This document shows positions 1 to 10,538 of a stretch of DNA of 64,000 nt, piece after piece (the stretch's first letter is position 1; every line of letters begins with the position of its first letter). The notes below the pieces were generated by a model. The model was not told the origin of the DNA, did not search any database, and saw only the letters and a program-made list of their open reading frames with translations. Both the position numbers and the translations under genes were made by a program. Source of the stretch: Eggerthella sinensis (GTDB lineage Bacteria > Actinomycetota > Coriobacteriia > Coriobacteriales > Eggerthellaceae); the NCBI RefSeq assembly GCF_003339815.1, contig NZ_PPTT01000005.1, forward strand, positions 124,001 through 188,000, written 5' to 3'.

Positions 1-367
1 CCCAGATGCCGTGCATCCGCACGTCGGATGCAGGATCGCGGCACAGCTCCATGAGCGCGTCGAAGTAGGGCAGCACGAGCGCGTGTTCCGCCCGGCCGAT
101 CCTGCCGAGCGCGCACGCGGCGCGCTCGCGCAGGTGGGGATTCTCGCTACGCAGGTGGGCTGCCGCCGCATCGAGGTACGGCTCGACAAGCTGCGGATAC
201 CGCAGCCCCATCTCGCCGAACACCCAGAGGGCCTTCGCCGCGATCCTATCCGACGAGCCCGTCAGCAGGCTGCCCACCTCATCGACGGACGACTCCCATT
301 CCTCCCGGTTATCCAGCAGCCAAGCAAGCCGCCGATAGACGGCGTCATCGCACGCGGCGTCTTCCAT
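1..367 (-). CDS. HEAT-repeat protein (3' end beyond window)
   Basis: The reverse strand is open from an ATG at 367 to the window edge, about 122 codons, so the C-terminus is missing. The translation begins MEDAACDDAVYRRL and contains helical repeats such as KALWVFGEMG and RERAACALGRIG, which are typical of HEAT/PBS-lyase-type alpha-solenoids. These usually act as protein-protein interaction scaffolds; no specific role can be given. The start at 367 is preferred over the in-frame ATG at 373 because the GGGGAGG ribosome site abuts the upstream ATG but is correctly spaced for 367. It follows the rsfS operon in the same direction but is separated from it by a terminator. Confidence 0.75.
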   Translation of the reverse strand, partial: MEDAACDDAVYRRLAWLLDNREEWESSVDEVGSLLTGSSDRIAAKALWVFGEMGLRYPQLVEPYLDAAAAHLRSENPHLRERAACALGRIGRAEHALVLPYFDALMELCRDPASDVRMHGIW

Positions 368-385
368 GCTCATCCTCCCCCCAGC

Positions 386-413
386 AAAAAACGCCGCCAC
401 AAACGTGGCGGCG
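386..413 (-). terminator. Rho-independent terminator after rsfS
   Basis: On the reverse strand a 9-bp perfect stem (CGCCGCCAC / GTGGCGGCG) with a 4-nt GTTT loop is followed directly by six T residues. It lies 29 bases past the rsfS stop and ends the obgE-to-rsfS transcription unit before the HEAT-repeat gene. Confidence 0.9.
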
Positions 414-441
414 CGCGTTCGGTTCTCGTCCCCGCAGGACG

Positions 442-870
442 CTACTCCTTGCCGAGCAGCTTGGCGATGCGGTCGGAGTACTCGATATCGGTCAGGCCGG
501 CTTCGGCGGCGAGGTCGATGACGGGCGCGTCGTTCCACAGCGCTTCGAGACGGTAGTACTCGCGCGTCTCGGGCTGGAAGACGTGCACGACGAAGCTGCC
601 GTAATCGAGCAGCGACCACGTGCCGTCCTGCGTGCCCTCGCGATGGACGGGCTTGAGGTGCGCCTGCGTGCGCACCGCATCCTCGATCTCGTCGATGATG
701 GCGTCGACCTGACGGTTGTTGGAGGCGGTGGCGATGACGAAGTAGTCGGTCACGCCGATGAGCTCGCCCACCTCCTGCACCATGATGTCGGTGGCCTTCT
801 TCTCGTCAGCCGCGCGGGCCGCGATGAGGGCGCATTCCCTCGGAGTCTGTTCGGTCGTCGTTGTGCTCAC
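442..870 (-). CDS. rsfS: Ribosomal silencing factor RsfS
   Basis: A 142-residue protein of the RsfS/Iojap/DUF143 family. Family members bind ribosomal protein L14 and block subunit joining when nutrients are scarce. Typical family features are visible: an early KATDIMVQEVGELIG segment, DYFVIATASNNRQV, and a C-terminal DYGSFVVHVFQPETREYYRLE segment. The GTG at 870 is chosen because it is preceded by GAAAGGAA and overlaps the yqeK stop (GTGA), giving translational coupling. Longer reading-frame extensions upstream run through yqeK and have no homology. It is the last gene of the obgE-proB-proA-nadD-yqeK-rsfS chain and is followed by a strong terminator. Confidence 0.95.
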   Translation of the reverse strand: MSTTTTEQTPRECALIAARAADEKKATDIMVQEVGELIGVTDYFVIATASNNRQVDAIIDEIEDAVRTQAHLKPVHREGTQDGTWSLLDYGSFVVHVFQPETREYYRLEALWNDAPVIDLAAEAGLTDIEYSDRIAKLLGKE

Positions 871-1490
871 GCTGTTCCTTTCTCGGCCGCCGCATGACGC
901 GTACGGGCCACGTAATGGTTCCACACCTCGACCGTTGCCGGGTGCAGGCGTCGCCGGCGCTCCACGAGCGTCAGCAGGATATGTTGAAACGTTCGGACGA
1001 ACAGCTCGTCGAGCGAAGCCGTGCCGATGAGGGCACGCAGCTCGTCGAGCCCGTCGAAATCGCGTCCGGGTTCGATGGCGTCGGAGATGTAGATGATCAT
1101 GTCGAGGTCGCTCATGCCCACCGCCGCCGCGGTATGCCGCGCGATGGCCTGGATCACGTCGTCCGGCAGCGCAGGGTAGGCGCGCTGCAGCTCGACCGCC
1201 GCGGTGGGACCGTGCAGCAGGCGCGGCATGGTTTCGAGCACGTGCGGATCGACGTCCACGCGCAAGGCGCGGGCGCGCTCGCGAATCTCGTCGTCGGTGT
1301 ATTCCTTGTCCCAATCGTGCAGCAACCCCGCCAACCGCGCCTTGCGCACGTCGGCACCGTAGGTTTCCGCCAACGATGCGGCCATCTTCGACACGCTCAC
1401 CGCGTGCTCGAAGCGCTTGTGCTTGAGCCGCTGCTCCAAATCGCGCTCGCGCGCCTCGAAGAACGCATCCGATAGCACGTCGTCAGTCAT
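867..1490 (-). CDS. yqeK: HD-domain hydrolase YqeK (Ap4A hydrolase family)
   Basis: A 207-residue HD-superfamily phosphohydrolase. The metal-binding motifs are visible as KHKRFEHAVSV (first His), GLLHDWDKEYT (the HD pair) and ISDAIEPGRDF. YqeK proteins are symmetrical diadenosine tetraphosphate hydrolases, and the gene commonly sits between nadD and rsfS, as here. The start ATG overlaps the nadD stop (ATGA) and the stop overlaps the rsfS GTG, so the three genes are coupled. The length is normal for the family. Confidence 0.93.
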   Translation of the reverse strand: MTDDVLSDAFFEARERDLEQRLKHKRFEHAVSVSKMAASLAETYGADVRKARLAGLLHDWDKEYTDDEIRERARALRVDVDPHVLETMPRLLHGPTAAVELQRAYPALPDDVIQAIARHTAAAVGMSDLDMIIYISDAIEPGRDFDGLDELRALIGTASLDELFVRTFQHILLTLVERRRRLHPATVEVWNHYVARTRHAAAEKGTA

Positions 1491-2167
1491 CGCACGCCTC
1501 CTTCATCGTCGCGTTCGCCCGTATGGTACAGGCCTCGCTCCTGAATATAGTCGAGCACGCCCTGCATCGTCAAATAACGGATCGACTTCCCCGCCGCCAG
1601 ACGCTGCCGCAGGTCGCTCGAGGAGATGGCGAGCGCCGTGACCTCAAGGTAGTCGATGTCGAAGTTGCCGTTCTCGGCAATGAACGCGCGCCGTTCCTCC
1701 GACAGCACGTAGCCGGGCCGCGTCACCGCGATGAGGCGCGCGAGGTCGGCGATGGCCGCGCTCTCGCGCCACTGCACGATATGGTACACGGCGTCGGCGC
1801 CCGTGATGAAGCGCAGCTCCACGTTATCGGGGTAATGGGCGCGCAGCTGACGCAGCGTGTCCACCGTGTACGTGTCGCCGCCCCGCTCGATTTCGAGGGG
1901 GCTCACGTCGAACGACGGGTTGCTGCGCGTGGCGATGCGGCACATCTCCAGGCGCATCGGCGCCGGCGTGACGGCGCGATCCTTCTTGAACACGGGATTG
2001 CCCGCGGGAATGAACACGACCGCGTCGAGCCCGTAGGCCTGTCGCGCCTGCTCGGCGCAGGCGAGGTGCCCGATATGGATGGGGTCGAACGTGCCGCCCA
2101 TGATGCCGAGGCGCGCCGGCGTGCCGTCGCGTCCCAGATCGTCGAAGCGATCGCACACGAGCCCCAC
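1487..2167 (-). CDS. nadD: Nicotinate-nucleotide adenylyltransferase NadD
   Basis: A 226-residue enzyme that transfers AMP from ATP to nicotinate mononucleotide in NAD biosynthesis. The nucleotidyltransferase signature GGTFDPIHIGHL is near the N-terminus and the ISSSDLR motif is near the C-terminus. The start is taken as GTG at 2167, whose G is shared with the proA stop (TAGTG); a further GTG three codons in is also possible. The reading frame extends upstream through proA without homology. The stop overlaps the yqeK start. Confidence 0.94.
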   Translation of the reverse strand: MGLVCDRFDDLGRDGTPARLGIMGGTFDPIHIGHLACAEQARQAYGLDAVVFIPAGNPVFKKDRAVTPAPMRLEMCRIATRSNPSFDVSPLEIERGGDTYTVDTLRQLRAHYPDNVELRFITGADAVYHIVQWRESAAIADLARLIAVTRPGYVLSEERRAFIAENGNFDIDYLEVTALAISSSDLRQRLAAGKSIRYLTMQGVLDYIQERGLYHTGERDDEGGVR

Positions 2168-3444
2168 TACGGACGCACCTGCCCCGAGCCGCGCAGGACG
2201 TACTTGTACGACGTGAGCGCGTCGAGCGCGAACGGGCCGCGCGCGTGCAGCTTCTGCGTGGAGATGCCGATTTCCGCGCCGAGACCGAACTGCGCCCCGT
2301 CGGTGAAGGCCGTCGAGGCGTTCGCGTACACGGCCGCCGCATCGACGCGCGCGAGGAAGGCCTCGACGGCGCGCTCGTCCTCGGCCACGATGGCCTCGGA
2401 ATGCTTCGTGCCGAAGCGGTTGACGTGCTCGATGGCCTCGTCCACGCCGCTCACCACATGCACGGCCAGGTCGGGCGCGAGGTACTCCGTCGCCCAGTCG
2501 GCCTCGTCGGCCGGCACGACCGCGATGCCGTGCGCCGCGGCGACGGCTGAGGCGCGCTCGTCGGCATGCAGCGTCACGCCGCGCTCCGCCAGATCGGCGA
2601 GCGCCGCCGGCAGGAAGCCTTCGGCCGCCGCCTCGTCCACGAGCAGCGTCTCGGCCGCGTTGCACACGCCCAAGCGGCGGCACTTCGCGTTCACGATGAT
2701 GGCACGGGCGCGCTCGAAGTCGGCGCTCTCGTGCACGTACACGTGGCAGTTGCCCGTGCCCGTCTCGATGACCGGCACCTTCGACGTCTCCACGCAGTGG
2801 CGGATGAGACCCGCCCCGCCCCGCGGAATGAGCACGTCCACCACGCCGTGCAGCTGCATGAGCTCGTCGGCCGCCGCGCGATCGGTGGACGTGATGGCGC
2901 CGATGCAGCCGCGGGGCATGCCCGCCGCCACCGCCGCGTCGTGCAGCACGCGCGCGATGACCTCGTTCGACGCCGCCGCCAGGCTTCCGCCGCGCAGCAC
3001 GGCCGCGTTGCCCGACTTGAGGCAGATGCCCGCCGCGTCGGCCGTCACGTTGGGTCGCGCCTCGTACACGACGGCCACCACGCCCAAAGGCACGCTGACG
3101 CGCGTGAGCTCGATGCCGTTCTCCAGGGTGCGCTCCTGCTGCACCGCGCCCAGCGGGTCGGGCAGAGCGACGAGGTCCTCGAGCGCCGCCGCCATGGCCT
3201 CGACGCGCGCATCGTCGAGCATGAGGCGGTCGAGCAGGCTCTCTTTCGTGCCCGCCGCGCGCGCGGCCTCCATGTCGCGCCCGTTCGCCTCCACGATGGC
3301 GCGCGCGTGCGTGCGCAGCGCCGCCGCCATGGCCGCGAGCGCATCGTTGCGCTGCGCCGCGCTCGTCTGCGCCAGCGCGCCGCTCGCCGCGCGCGCCTCC
3401 TCGGCGACGCGCCGCACGTGTTCCTGCACCGATTCCTCAGCCAT
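2167..3444 (-). CDS. proA: Glutamate-5-semialdehyde dehydrogenase (gamma-glutamyl phosphate reductase)
   Basis: A 425-residue cytosolic enzyme that reduces gamma-glutamyl phosphate with NADPH, the second step of proline synthesis. It is an aldehyde-dehydrogenase-fold protein with the family segments YEARPNVTADAAGICLKSGNA and IPRGGAGLI. The catalytic cysteine lies near residue 261 in GVCNAAETLLVD. It lies 9 bases after proB, with which it forms the usual substrate-channelling pair. Its stop overlaps the nadD start. The length is normal for the family. Confidence 0.97.
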   Translation of the reverse strand: MAEESVQEHVRRVAEEARAASGALAQTSAAQRNDALAAMAAALRTHARAIVEANGRDMEAARAAGTKESLLDRLMLDDARVEAMAAALEDLVALPDPLGAVQQERTLENGIELTRVSVPLGVVAVVYEARPNVTADAAGICLKSGNAAVLRGGSLAAASNEVIARVLHDAAVAAGMPRGCIGAITSTDRAAADELMQLHGVVDVLIPRGGAGLIRHCVETSKVPVIETGTGNCHVYVHESADFERARAIIVNAKCRRLGVCNAAETLLVDEAAAEGFLPAALADLAERGVTLHADERASAVAAAHGIAVVPADEADWATEYLAPDLAVHVVSGVDEAIEHVNRFGTKHSEAIVAEDERAVEAFLARVDAAAVYANASTAFTDGAQFGLGAEIGISTQKLHARGPFALDALTSYKYVLRGSGQVRP

Positions 3445-3453
3445 GACTCCTCC

Positions 3454-4604
3454 TCACTCGAATACCACCAGCTCGTCGCGATGAACGAGCGGCTTGTCGG
3501 CCAGATGCGCCAGCAGGCGGTTCGCCCGCAGCGCCTCGCGGCTCTTGCCCACGGCCAGCTGCACCTCGTCGCAGGTGGCGGCAACCTTGCCGCGCGCGAA
3601 CAGGTGCCCCGTGCCGTCCTTGATGTCGATGATATCGCCCGCCTCGAAGCGGCCTTCCACCCCGCATACGCCCACCGACAGAAGCGAGCTTCCGCGCCCG
3701 ATGAGCGCCGCCTTCGCCCCGTCGTCCACCACGAGCGCGCCGCGCGCCGCGTCGCCGAGGGCGATCCACAGCTTCTTCGGCGTGATCTCGTGGGGCTTCT
3801 TCGCGGCCACGAACAGCGTTCCCACGTCCTTGCCCGCCGCCGCGTCCACGATGGCCTCGGGTCGGTGCCCGTCGCACACGACGAGCGGGATGCCCGCCAC
3901 CATGAGCACGCGCGCGGCCTTGATCTTCGTGATCATGCCGCCCGATCCCACGGTGGAGCCCGCCTCGCCCGCCGCCGCCATGATGTCGGGGCCGATGGCC
4001 TCCACGCGGCTGATGAGCCGTGCGTCGGCATGCGTGTTCGGGTTGGCGTCGTACAGCCCGTCGATATCCGACAGGATGACCATGAGGTCGGCTTCGATGA
4101 GGCACGCCACGAGCGCGGCCAGCGTGTCGTTGTCGCCGAAGCGGATCTGCTCGACGGAGATGGTGTCGTTCTCGTTGACGATGGGCACCACGCCCAGCTC
4201 GAGCAGGCGGTCGAACGTGTCGCGCGCGTGCAGGTAGGCGCGGCGGTCGGCCGTATCGCGCCGCGTGAGCAGCACGGTGGACGTCACGATGTCGTGGCGC
4301 GCGAACGCCTCGGCATAGGCCGTGGAAAGCGCGCTCTGCCCCACCGACGCCGCCGCCTGCAAGCTCGGCATGTCATGGGGCCGCTTCTCGATGCCCAGCT
4401 GCTCGAGGCCGCACGCGATGGCGGCCGACGTGACCACGACGGGAGACCACCCGGCGGCGCGCGCCCGCGCGATCTGATCGGTGACCGCCGCCAGGTAGGC
4501 GTAGTCGATCTTGCTCTCCGACGTGGTGAGCGTCGACGATCCAATCTTGATGACGAGGCGCTTGCCGTGCTCGGCGGCGACGTGCGCGCATCCAGCCGGT
4601 TTCA

Positions 4605-4605
<1 letters not shown>
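3454..4605 (-). CDS. proB: Glutamate 5-kinase
   Basis: A 383-residue enzyme that phosphorylates glutamate in the first step of proline synthesis. An amino-acid-kinase domain fills about residues 12-270 (VIKIGSSTLTT at the start, GSGGMITKIKAARV in the ATP site) and a C-terminal PUA domain fills about 285-380. The feedback-inhibitor site of the family lies in the kinase domain. The ATG at 4605 overlaps the obgE stop (TAATG). The first dozen residues (MKPAGCAHVAAEH) extend slightly beyond the usual family start. Confidence 0.96.
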
Positions 4606-6023
<1,418 letters not shown>

Positions 6024-6080
6024 TCACGCCCGCAGGCGTGGACTTGGATTGCTTAAACACGACAACCCGGATTGTATATG

Positions 6081-6109
6081 AAAAATGCCCCCTGGCGATC
6101 AGGGGGCAT
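6081..6109 (-). terminator. Rho-independent terminator after rpmA
   Basis: On the reverse strand a 10-bp perfect stem (ATGCCCCCTG / CAGGGGGCAT) with a 5-nt loop is followed by a short run of T residues. It lies between the rpmA stop and the obgE start and separates the ribosomal protein pair from the obgE chain. Confidence 0.85.
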
Positions 6110-6150
6110 GCGAAAACAGATAACGTTACGCAGTCGTGGGCAGGTAGCCC

Positions 6151-6405
6151 TTACGCCTCTTCACGGCGAACGTGCACCTTGTGCTTAGCGCCCTTCGTGA
6201 ACTCCAACGTGCCGTCGCACAGAGCGAACAGCGTGTCGTCCTTGCCGCGGCCGACGTTCTCGCCCGGATGGATGTGCGTGCCGCGCTGGCGAACGATGAC
6301 GTTGCCCGTCTTGACCGCCATACCGCCGAACATCTTCACGCCGAGACGCTGTGCACGGGAGTCGCGGCCGTTACGGCTGGAACCGAGACCTTTCTTGTGA
6401 GCCAT
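6151..6405 (-). CDS. rpmA: 50S ribosomal protein L27
   Basis: An 84-residue L27. The N-terminus [16 protein letters not shown] reaches the peptidyl-transferase centre in the family. There is no Firmicutes-type cleavable N-terminal extension. The central [21 protein letters not shown] is diagnostic. It lies 19 bases downstream of rplU and is cotranscribed with it from the rplU promoter. Confidence 0.98.
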   Translation of the reverse strand: MAHKKGLGSSRNGRDSRAQRLGVKMFGGMAVKTGNVIVRQRGTHIHPGENVGRGKDDTLFALCDGTLEFTKGAKHKVHVRREEA

Positions 6406-6424
6406 GGTGTTCCCTCCTTATGCT

Positions 6425-6823
6425 TTACTCGGCGTCTTCGGACGCAGGCTTATCGGCGACCTTTTCGGCAACCGGCTTCTTCGCGGCTTTCTTGGCAGCC
6501 GGCTTGTCAGCCTTCGCCGAGCCGACGGACTCGATCTGGACGCGCGTGAGCTGCTGGCGATGGCCCTGCAGCTTCTTGTAGTTCTTGCGCTTCTTGAACT
6601 TGAACACCAGCTGCTTCTCGCCCTTGAACTGCTCGAGGATGATAGCGGTGACCTTGGTAGCGGCGGCCTTCGCGGGGTCGGCCTCCACCTTGGCGCCGTC
6701 CACGATGCAGATGGCCTCGAGCTCGACCTTGTCGCCCACGGCGGCGTCGAGTTTCTCGATGTTCAGCTTGTCTCCGGGCGCAACTTTATACTGTTTGCCG
6801 CCCGTTTTTACAATTGCGTACAT
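6425..6823 (-). CDS. rplU: 50S ribosomal protein L21 with Lys/Ala-rich C-terminal tail
   Basis: A 132-residue L21. Residues 1-103 form the usual L21 fold (MYAIVKTGGKQYKVAPGD; FKKRKNYKKLQGHRQQLT). About 28 further residues rich in Lys, Ala and Glu extend past the normal end of roughly 103 residues and are probably disordered. It is the first gene of the rplU-rpmA pair. A good ribosome site (AAGGAG) precedes the ATG. Confidence 0.97.
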   Translation of the reverse strand: MYAIVKTGGKQYKVAPGDKLNIEKLDAAVGDKVELEAICIVDGAKVEADPAKAAATKVTAIILEQFKGEKQLVFKFKKRKNYKKLQGHRQQLTRVQIESVGSAKADKPAAKKAAKKPVAEKVADKPASEDAE

Positions 6824-6858
6824 GAGTGTCTCCTTGATATGAATAAACGCAAGGCGAT

Positions 6859-6887
6859 AGCTTAGCAGCGTGACCGTAGCAAGTCAA
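6859..6887 (-). promoter_or_regulatory. Predicted sigma-70-type promoter of rplU-rpmA
   Basis: On the reverse strand, TTGACT (6887-6882) and TAAGCT (6864-6859) are separated by 17 bp. This puts the transcription start near 6852, with a leader of about 30 nt before the rplU ATG. Confidence 0.7.
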
Positions 6888-7038
6888 TGTGATCTATGCA
6901 CAATCTCCGCGTATCATCGCACTCTTCTCCTTGTTACGCTTCCACAGAGCGCAACGTTCATATGATAGCAGATACTTCTAGCTACACGCGGTGGCGTGGC
7001 ATGATTTTTTCGAACATCACAGCTCCGACAAAAACGGC

Positions 7039-9666
7039 CTAGTGAGCCTCGGCCCAGGTTTCGCCGGCCGAGACGTCCACGTCGAGGGGCACGCGCAGCT
7101 CCACGATGGTCTCCATGACGTCCTTGACGATGGCAGACAGCTCCTCCACCTCGTCTTCGGGCACGCTGAAGTCCAGTTCGTCGTGCACCTGCAGCATGAG
7201 CTTCGCCTTGAAGCCGCCCGCCATGATGCGACGCTGCACCTCGGTCATCGCCAGCTTGATGATGTCGGCGGCGCTGCCCTGCATGGGATGGTTCATGGCC
7301 GTGCGCTCGCCGAAGCCGCGCTGCGTGGCGTTCGACGCCTTGAGCTCGGGGATGTGGCGCTTGCGGCCGAACATCGTCTCGGCGTACCCGCGCTCCTTGG
7401 CCTCGGCGATGGTGGCATCGAGATAGGTGCGCACGCCGGGGTACGCCTCGAAGTAGCGCTCGATCATCTCCTTCGCCTCGGAAAACGGGATGCCGAGGCT
7501 CTGCGACAGGCCGAACGCCTGCTGCCCGTACACGATGCCGAAGTTGACGGCCTTCGCGCGGCTGCGCAGCTCGGGGCTCACCTCTTCCACCGGCAGGCCG
7601 AACACGCGGCTGGCCGTGGCGGCGTGGAAGTCGGCCCCCGAGCAGAAGGCGGCCACGAGGTGCTCGTCGCCCGACAGGTGCGCGAGCAAGCGCAGCTCGA
7701 TCTGCGAGTAGTCGGCCGAGAGGAACTTGTGGCCTTCCTCGAGCGGCACGAAGCATTCGCGGATCTGGCGGCCGAACTCGGTGCGCACGGGGATGTTCTG
7801 CAGGTTCGGGTCGGACGAGGACAAGCGGCCCGTCGTGGTCACCGTCTCGTTGAAGCACGTGTGCACGCGGCCGTCGTCGGCCCGCATGCGCGGCAGCGCG
7901 TCGATGTAGGTGGACTTGATCTTGGCGAGCTCGCGGTAGCGCAGGATGAGCGCCGGCAGCTCGTGGTCGTTCGACAGCTCCTTGAGCACGGCGGCGTCGG
8001 TGGAGTAGCCGCGCTGGTTCTTCTTGAGCGTCCGAAGGCCGAGCACCTCGAACAGAATGTGCGCGAGCTGCTTGGGGCTGTCGAGGTTGAACTCCTCCCC
8101 CGCGATCTCGATGATGTGCGCGCGCAGCTCGTCGAGCTCGGCCTGCGTCGAGGCACCCAGCTCGGCCAGGCGGTCGCAGTCCACGGCCGCGCCCGTGCGC
8201 TCGACGATGGCGAGCACCGCCACGAGCGGCAGGTCGATATCGAAGTAGGCGCCCTTGCTCTCGTCGCGTCCGAGCGCCTCGGTGAGCGGGTCGACGAGCA
8301 TGCGCGCAGCCGCGGCCTGCACCGCGGTGGTGGCGGCCTCGTCCTTCGCCTCGGGCAGCACGCCGCCGCAGTAGGCGTCGAGCAGCGCGTCGTAGGAGTA
8401 TTCGGACACCGACGAGTTCAGCACGTAGCCGGCCAGCCCCAAATCGAACGCTTGCATGGCCATGAGCTGCGCGTCGTCCACGAGGGCGGCGCTCGCCGTG
8501 TCGGAAGGATACACGCGATGCACCTCGCGCTTCACGTCGAGCGCGGCGAACGAACCGGACGCCACGATGCGGGCGAACGCCTCGAGGCCCTCGTCGTCCT
8601 CGAACAGCGCCGTGCCCTCGCTCGTGTTCACCGCGCAGTGCAGCCCCGCGTTGAACAGCGACACCTGCTCGGGCTCCAAGAACGCCACGCCCACCGTCTC
8701 GTTGCGGGCGATGGCCGCGTCCACGAGCGCGCGGGCCTGCGCACCGGTCACCACGGGCTCCACCACGAGCGGGGCCGCCTTCTTCTCCAGCTCCCGGCCC
8801 ACCAGCTTGAGCACGCGGTTGAGGTGCGCGTTGAACTGCACCGTCTTGAACGCCTCGGTGACGGCATCGGGGTCGAACGCGGGGAAGGCGCATCCCTCGA
8901 GGTCGAGGGGGAAGTCGAGGTCGCACACGATGGTGGCCACCTCGCGGCTCAAAAACGCCATGTCCTTGTTGTCGACCATCTTCTCCTTCTGCTTGCCCTT
9001 GAGCTCGTCGATGTGCTCGTAGATGCCCTCGAGGTTGCCGTAGGACTGCAGCAGCTTGGCCGCCGTCTTGTCGCCGATGCCGGGCACGCCCGGGATGTTG
9101 TCCGACGAGTCGCCCTTGAGGCCGAGGAAGTCGATGAACTGGTCGGGGCGCACGCCGTAGCGCTCCTCCACCTCGGTCGGCCCGTAGATGGCCACGTCGG
9201 TGATGCCCTTCTTCGTGGTGACGATGCGCGTCTTGTCGCTGGCCAGCTGGTAGGCGTCCTTATCGCCGGTGACGAGCAGCGTCTCGTAGCCCAGCGCCTC
9301 GTCGCGCGCGGCGATGGTGCCCAGCACGTCGTCGCCCTCCCAGCCCTTGATGCGCACCACGGGCACGTTCATGGCTTCAAGCAGCTCCTCGATGATGGGA
9401 AACTGCACTTTGAGATCGTCGTCCATGGGAGGGCGCTGCGCCTTGTACTGTTCAAGCGCCTCCATGCGAAATGCCGGCCGTCCCGCATCGAACGCGCAGA
9501 TGAGCGCGTCGGGGTTCGCCATGTCGATGAACTTGAGCAGCATGGCAAGAAAGCCGAACACGGCGTTCGTCGGCCGACCGTCGGGGGCGTTCATGGTTTG
9601 AGGCACGGCATGATAGGCACGGTGCATGAGCGAGTTGCCGTCGATGACGGCGATCTTCTTGGGCAT
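7039..9666 (-). CDS. polA: DNA polymerase I with degenerate proofreading domain
   Basis: An 875-residue enzyme that fills gaps and removes RNA primers in replication and repair. A 5'-3' exonuclease domain (about 1-290) starts with AVIDGNSLMHRAYHA and contains GDKDAYQL and the helix-hairpin-helix GVPGIGDKTA. A family-A polymerase domain (about 490-875) contains SADYSQIELR, RSRAKAVNFGIVYG and MLQVHDELDF. In the middle domain the first exonuclease motif, normally D-x-E, reads VGVAFLEPEQ, so the metal-binding acids are absent and proofreading is probably lost. The ATG at 9666 has GGAGG nine bases upstream. A longer in-frame extension upstream lacks homology. Confidence 0.96.
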   Translation of the reverse strand: MPKKIAVIDGNSLMHRAYHAVPQTMNAPDGRPTNAVFGFLAMLLKFIDMANPDALICAFDAGRPAFRMEALEQYKAQRPPMDDDLKVQFPIIEELLEAMNVPVVRIKGWEGDDVLGTIAARDEALGYETLLVTGDKDAYQLASDKTRIVTTKKGITDVAIYGPTEVEERYGVRPDQFIDFLGLKGDSSDNIPGVPGIGDKTAAKLLQSYGNLEGIYEHIDELKGKQKEKMVDNKDMAFLSREVATIVCDLDFPLDLEGCAFPAFDPDAVTEAFKTVQFNAHLNRVLKLVGRELEKKAAPLVVEPVVTGAQARALVDAAIARNETVGVAFLEPEQVSLFNAGLHCAVNTSEGTALFEDDEGLEAFARIVASGSFAALDVKREVHRVYPSDTASAALVDDAQLMAMQAFDLGLAGYVLNSSVSEYSYDALLDAYCGGVLPEAKDEAATTAVQAAAARMLVDPLTEALGRDESKGAYFDIDLPLVAVLAIVERTGAAVDCDRLAELGASTQAELDELRAHIIEIAGEEFNLDSPKQLAHILFEVLGLRTLKKNQRGYSTDAAVLKELSNDHELPALILRYRELAKIKSTYIDALPRMRADDGRVHTCFNETVTTTGRLSSSDPNLQNIPVRTEFGRQIRECFVPLEEGHKFLSADYSQIELRLLAHLSGDEHLVAAFCSGADFHAATASRVFGLPVEEVSPELRSRAKAVNFGIVYGQQAFGLSQSLGIPFSEAKEMIERYFEAYPGVRTYLDATIAEAKERGYAETMFGRKRHIPELKASNATQRGFGERTAMNHPMQGSAADIIKLAMTEVQRRIMAGGFKAKLMLQVHDELDFSVPEDEVEELSAIVKDVMETIVELRVPLDVDVSAGETWAEAH

Positions 9667-9845
9667 AAGGCGCGTCCTCCGTCGTTTTCTTTGTCGAGCG
9701 ACCAGTATAGAGCAACCGGTCGCGCGCCCGCCCATCCGCTTTGCGAGAAACAGAGAATCCCCCACTGAACCGGAGGGTTTTCAACGCCGCGGCAACGAAC
9801 GCGGCGACAGGAGCGTCAACGGCCCCGCCGACGCCGCGCGGGAGC

Positions 9846-10520
9846 CTACGCGCTCCAGAGGTACCCGACGCCGCGGATGGTTTCGAGGTGCTGCGCAAGC
9901 TCGGGTCCCAGCTTTGCGCGGATGCGGCGCACGTGCACGTCCACCGTGCGCGAGCCGCCGTAATAGTCGAAGCCCCACACGCGGCGCAGCAGGGCGTCGC
10001 GCGAGTACGTGCGCCCGGGATGCGTGACGAGAAACGCGAGCAGCGCGTACTCGAGGTACGTGAGATCGAGCGGCTCAGCCCCCACGGTCACCTGGTAGGT
10101 TGCCAGATTCACCGTCATGTTCTCCACGGCGAGGCAGTCCGAGGTCGAGGTCTCGTTGCCGGGCCACAAGAGCTGCCGGATGCGCGCCGCGCACTCGTCG
10201 GGCGTGGCCCCATGCGCCACGAAGTCGCTCTTCACCTGCACCGGCAAGCGGAACCGGCCGAGCTGGTCCTCCGCCACCACCACGAGCAGCGACGCCGTGT
10301 TGTCCTCGAGCAGCGCGGCCTCGATGCCGGCCACGTCTTCCGCCGCGCCGTCCCGCGCCTCGTACACGACGAGGTCGCACGCCGGGTGCTGCGCGAGCAG
10401 CTTCTTGAACTGGGCGGACGATCCCGCCGCCACATCCACGTCGAGCCCCGACAGCACCTGCTGGAACTTGTGCGCGTTGTCCAGGCTGTCAGCGACGAAT
10501 ATGACCCGCTTGCGCTGCAT
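9846..10520 (-). CDS. OmpR-family orphan response regulator, GlnR-like
   Basis: A 224-residue protein with an N-terminal receiver-like fold (about 1-120) and a C-terminal winged helix (about 130-222; FDYYGGSRTVDVHVRRIRAKLG is the recognition region). The site that normally carries the phosphorylated Asp reads CDLVVYEARDG, so Glu appears in place of the expected acidic residue and phosphorylation may not occur. It lies 18 bases after glnA in the same direction with no histidine kinase nearby. Atypical OmpR-type GlnR proteins of Actinobacteria control nitrogen genes, and a matching box precedes glnA. The nitrogen role is inferred; it could be another orphan regulator. GGGGAGG gives a strong ribosome site. 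Confidence 0.8.
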   Translation of the reverse strand: MQRKRVIFVADSLDNAHKFQQVLSGLDVDVAAGSSAQFKKLLAQHPACDLVVYEARDGAAEDVAGIEAALLEDNTASLLVVVAEDQLGRFRLPVQVKSDFVAHGATPDECAARIRQLLWPGNETSTSDCLAVENMTVNLATYQVTVGAEPLDLTYLEYALLAFLVTHPGRTYSRDALLRRVWGFDYYGGSRTVDVHVRRIRAKLGPELAQHLETIRGVGYLWSA

Positions 10521-10538
10521 GGCCGCCCCCTCCCCGCA

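Noticed and set aside
874-1314. Long in-frame extension of rsfS upstream of its GTG
   Set aside because: The extension lies inside yqeK in another frame, is Arg/Ala-rich without homology, and the GTG at 870 has a good ribosome site and the usual overlap.
1523-3484. Very long plus-strand open frame opposite nadD and proA
   Set aside because: It is antisense to genes with clear protein motifs and is rich in Ala, Arg and Ser, as expected from the shadow of GC-rich coding sequence.
9667-9765. Upstream extension of polA
   Set aside because: The family starts at MPKKIAVIDGNS, and GGAGG is correctly spaced for the ATG at 9666. The extension has no homology.
6991-9768. 925-codon plus-strand open frame opposite polA
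   Set aside because: It is the mirror of polA, has a His/Arg/Val-biased composition and no recognisable domain.
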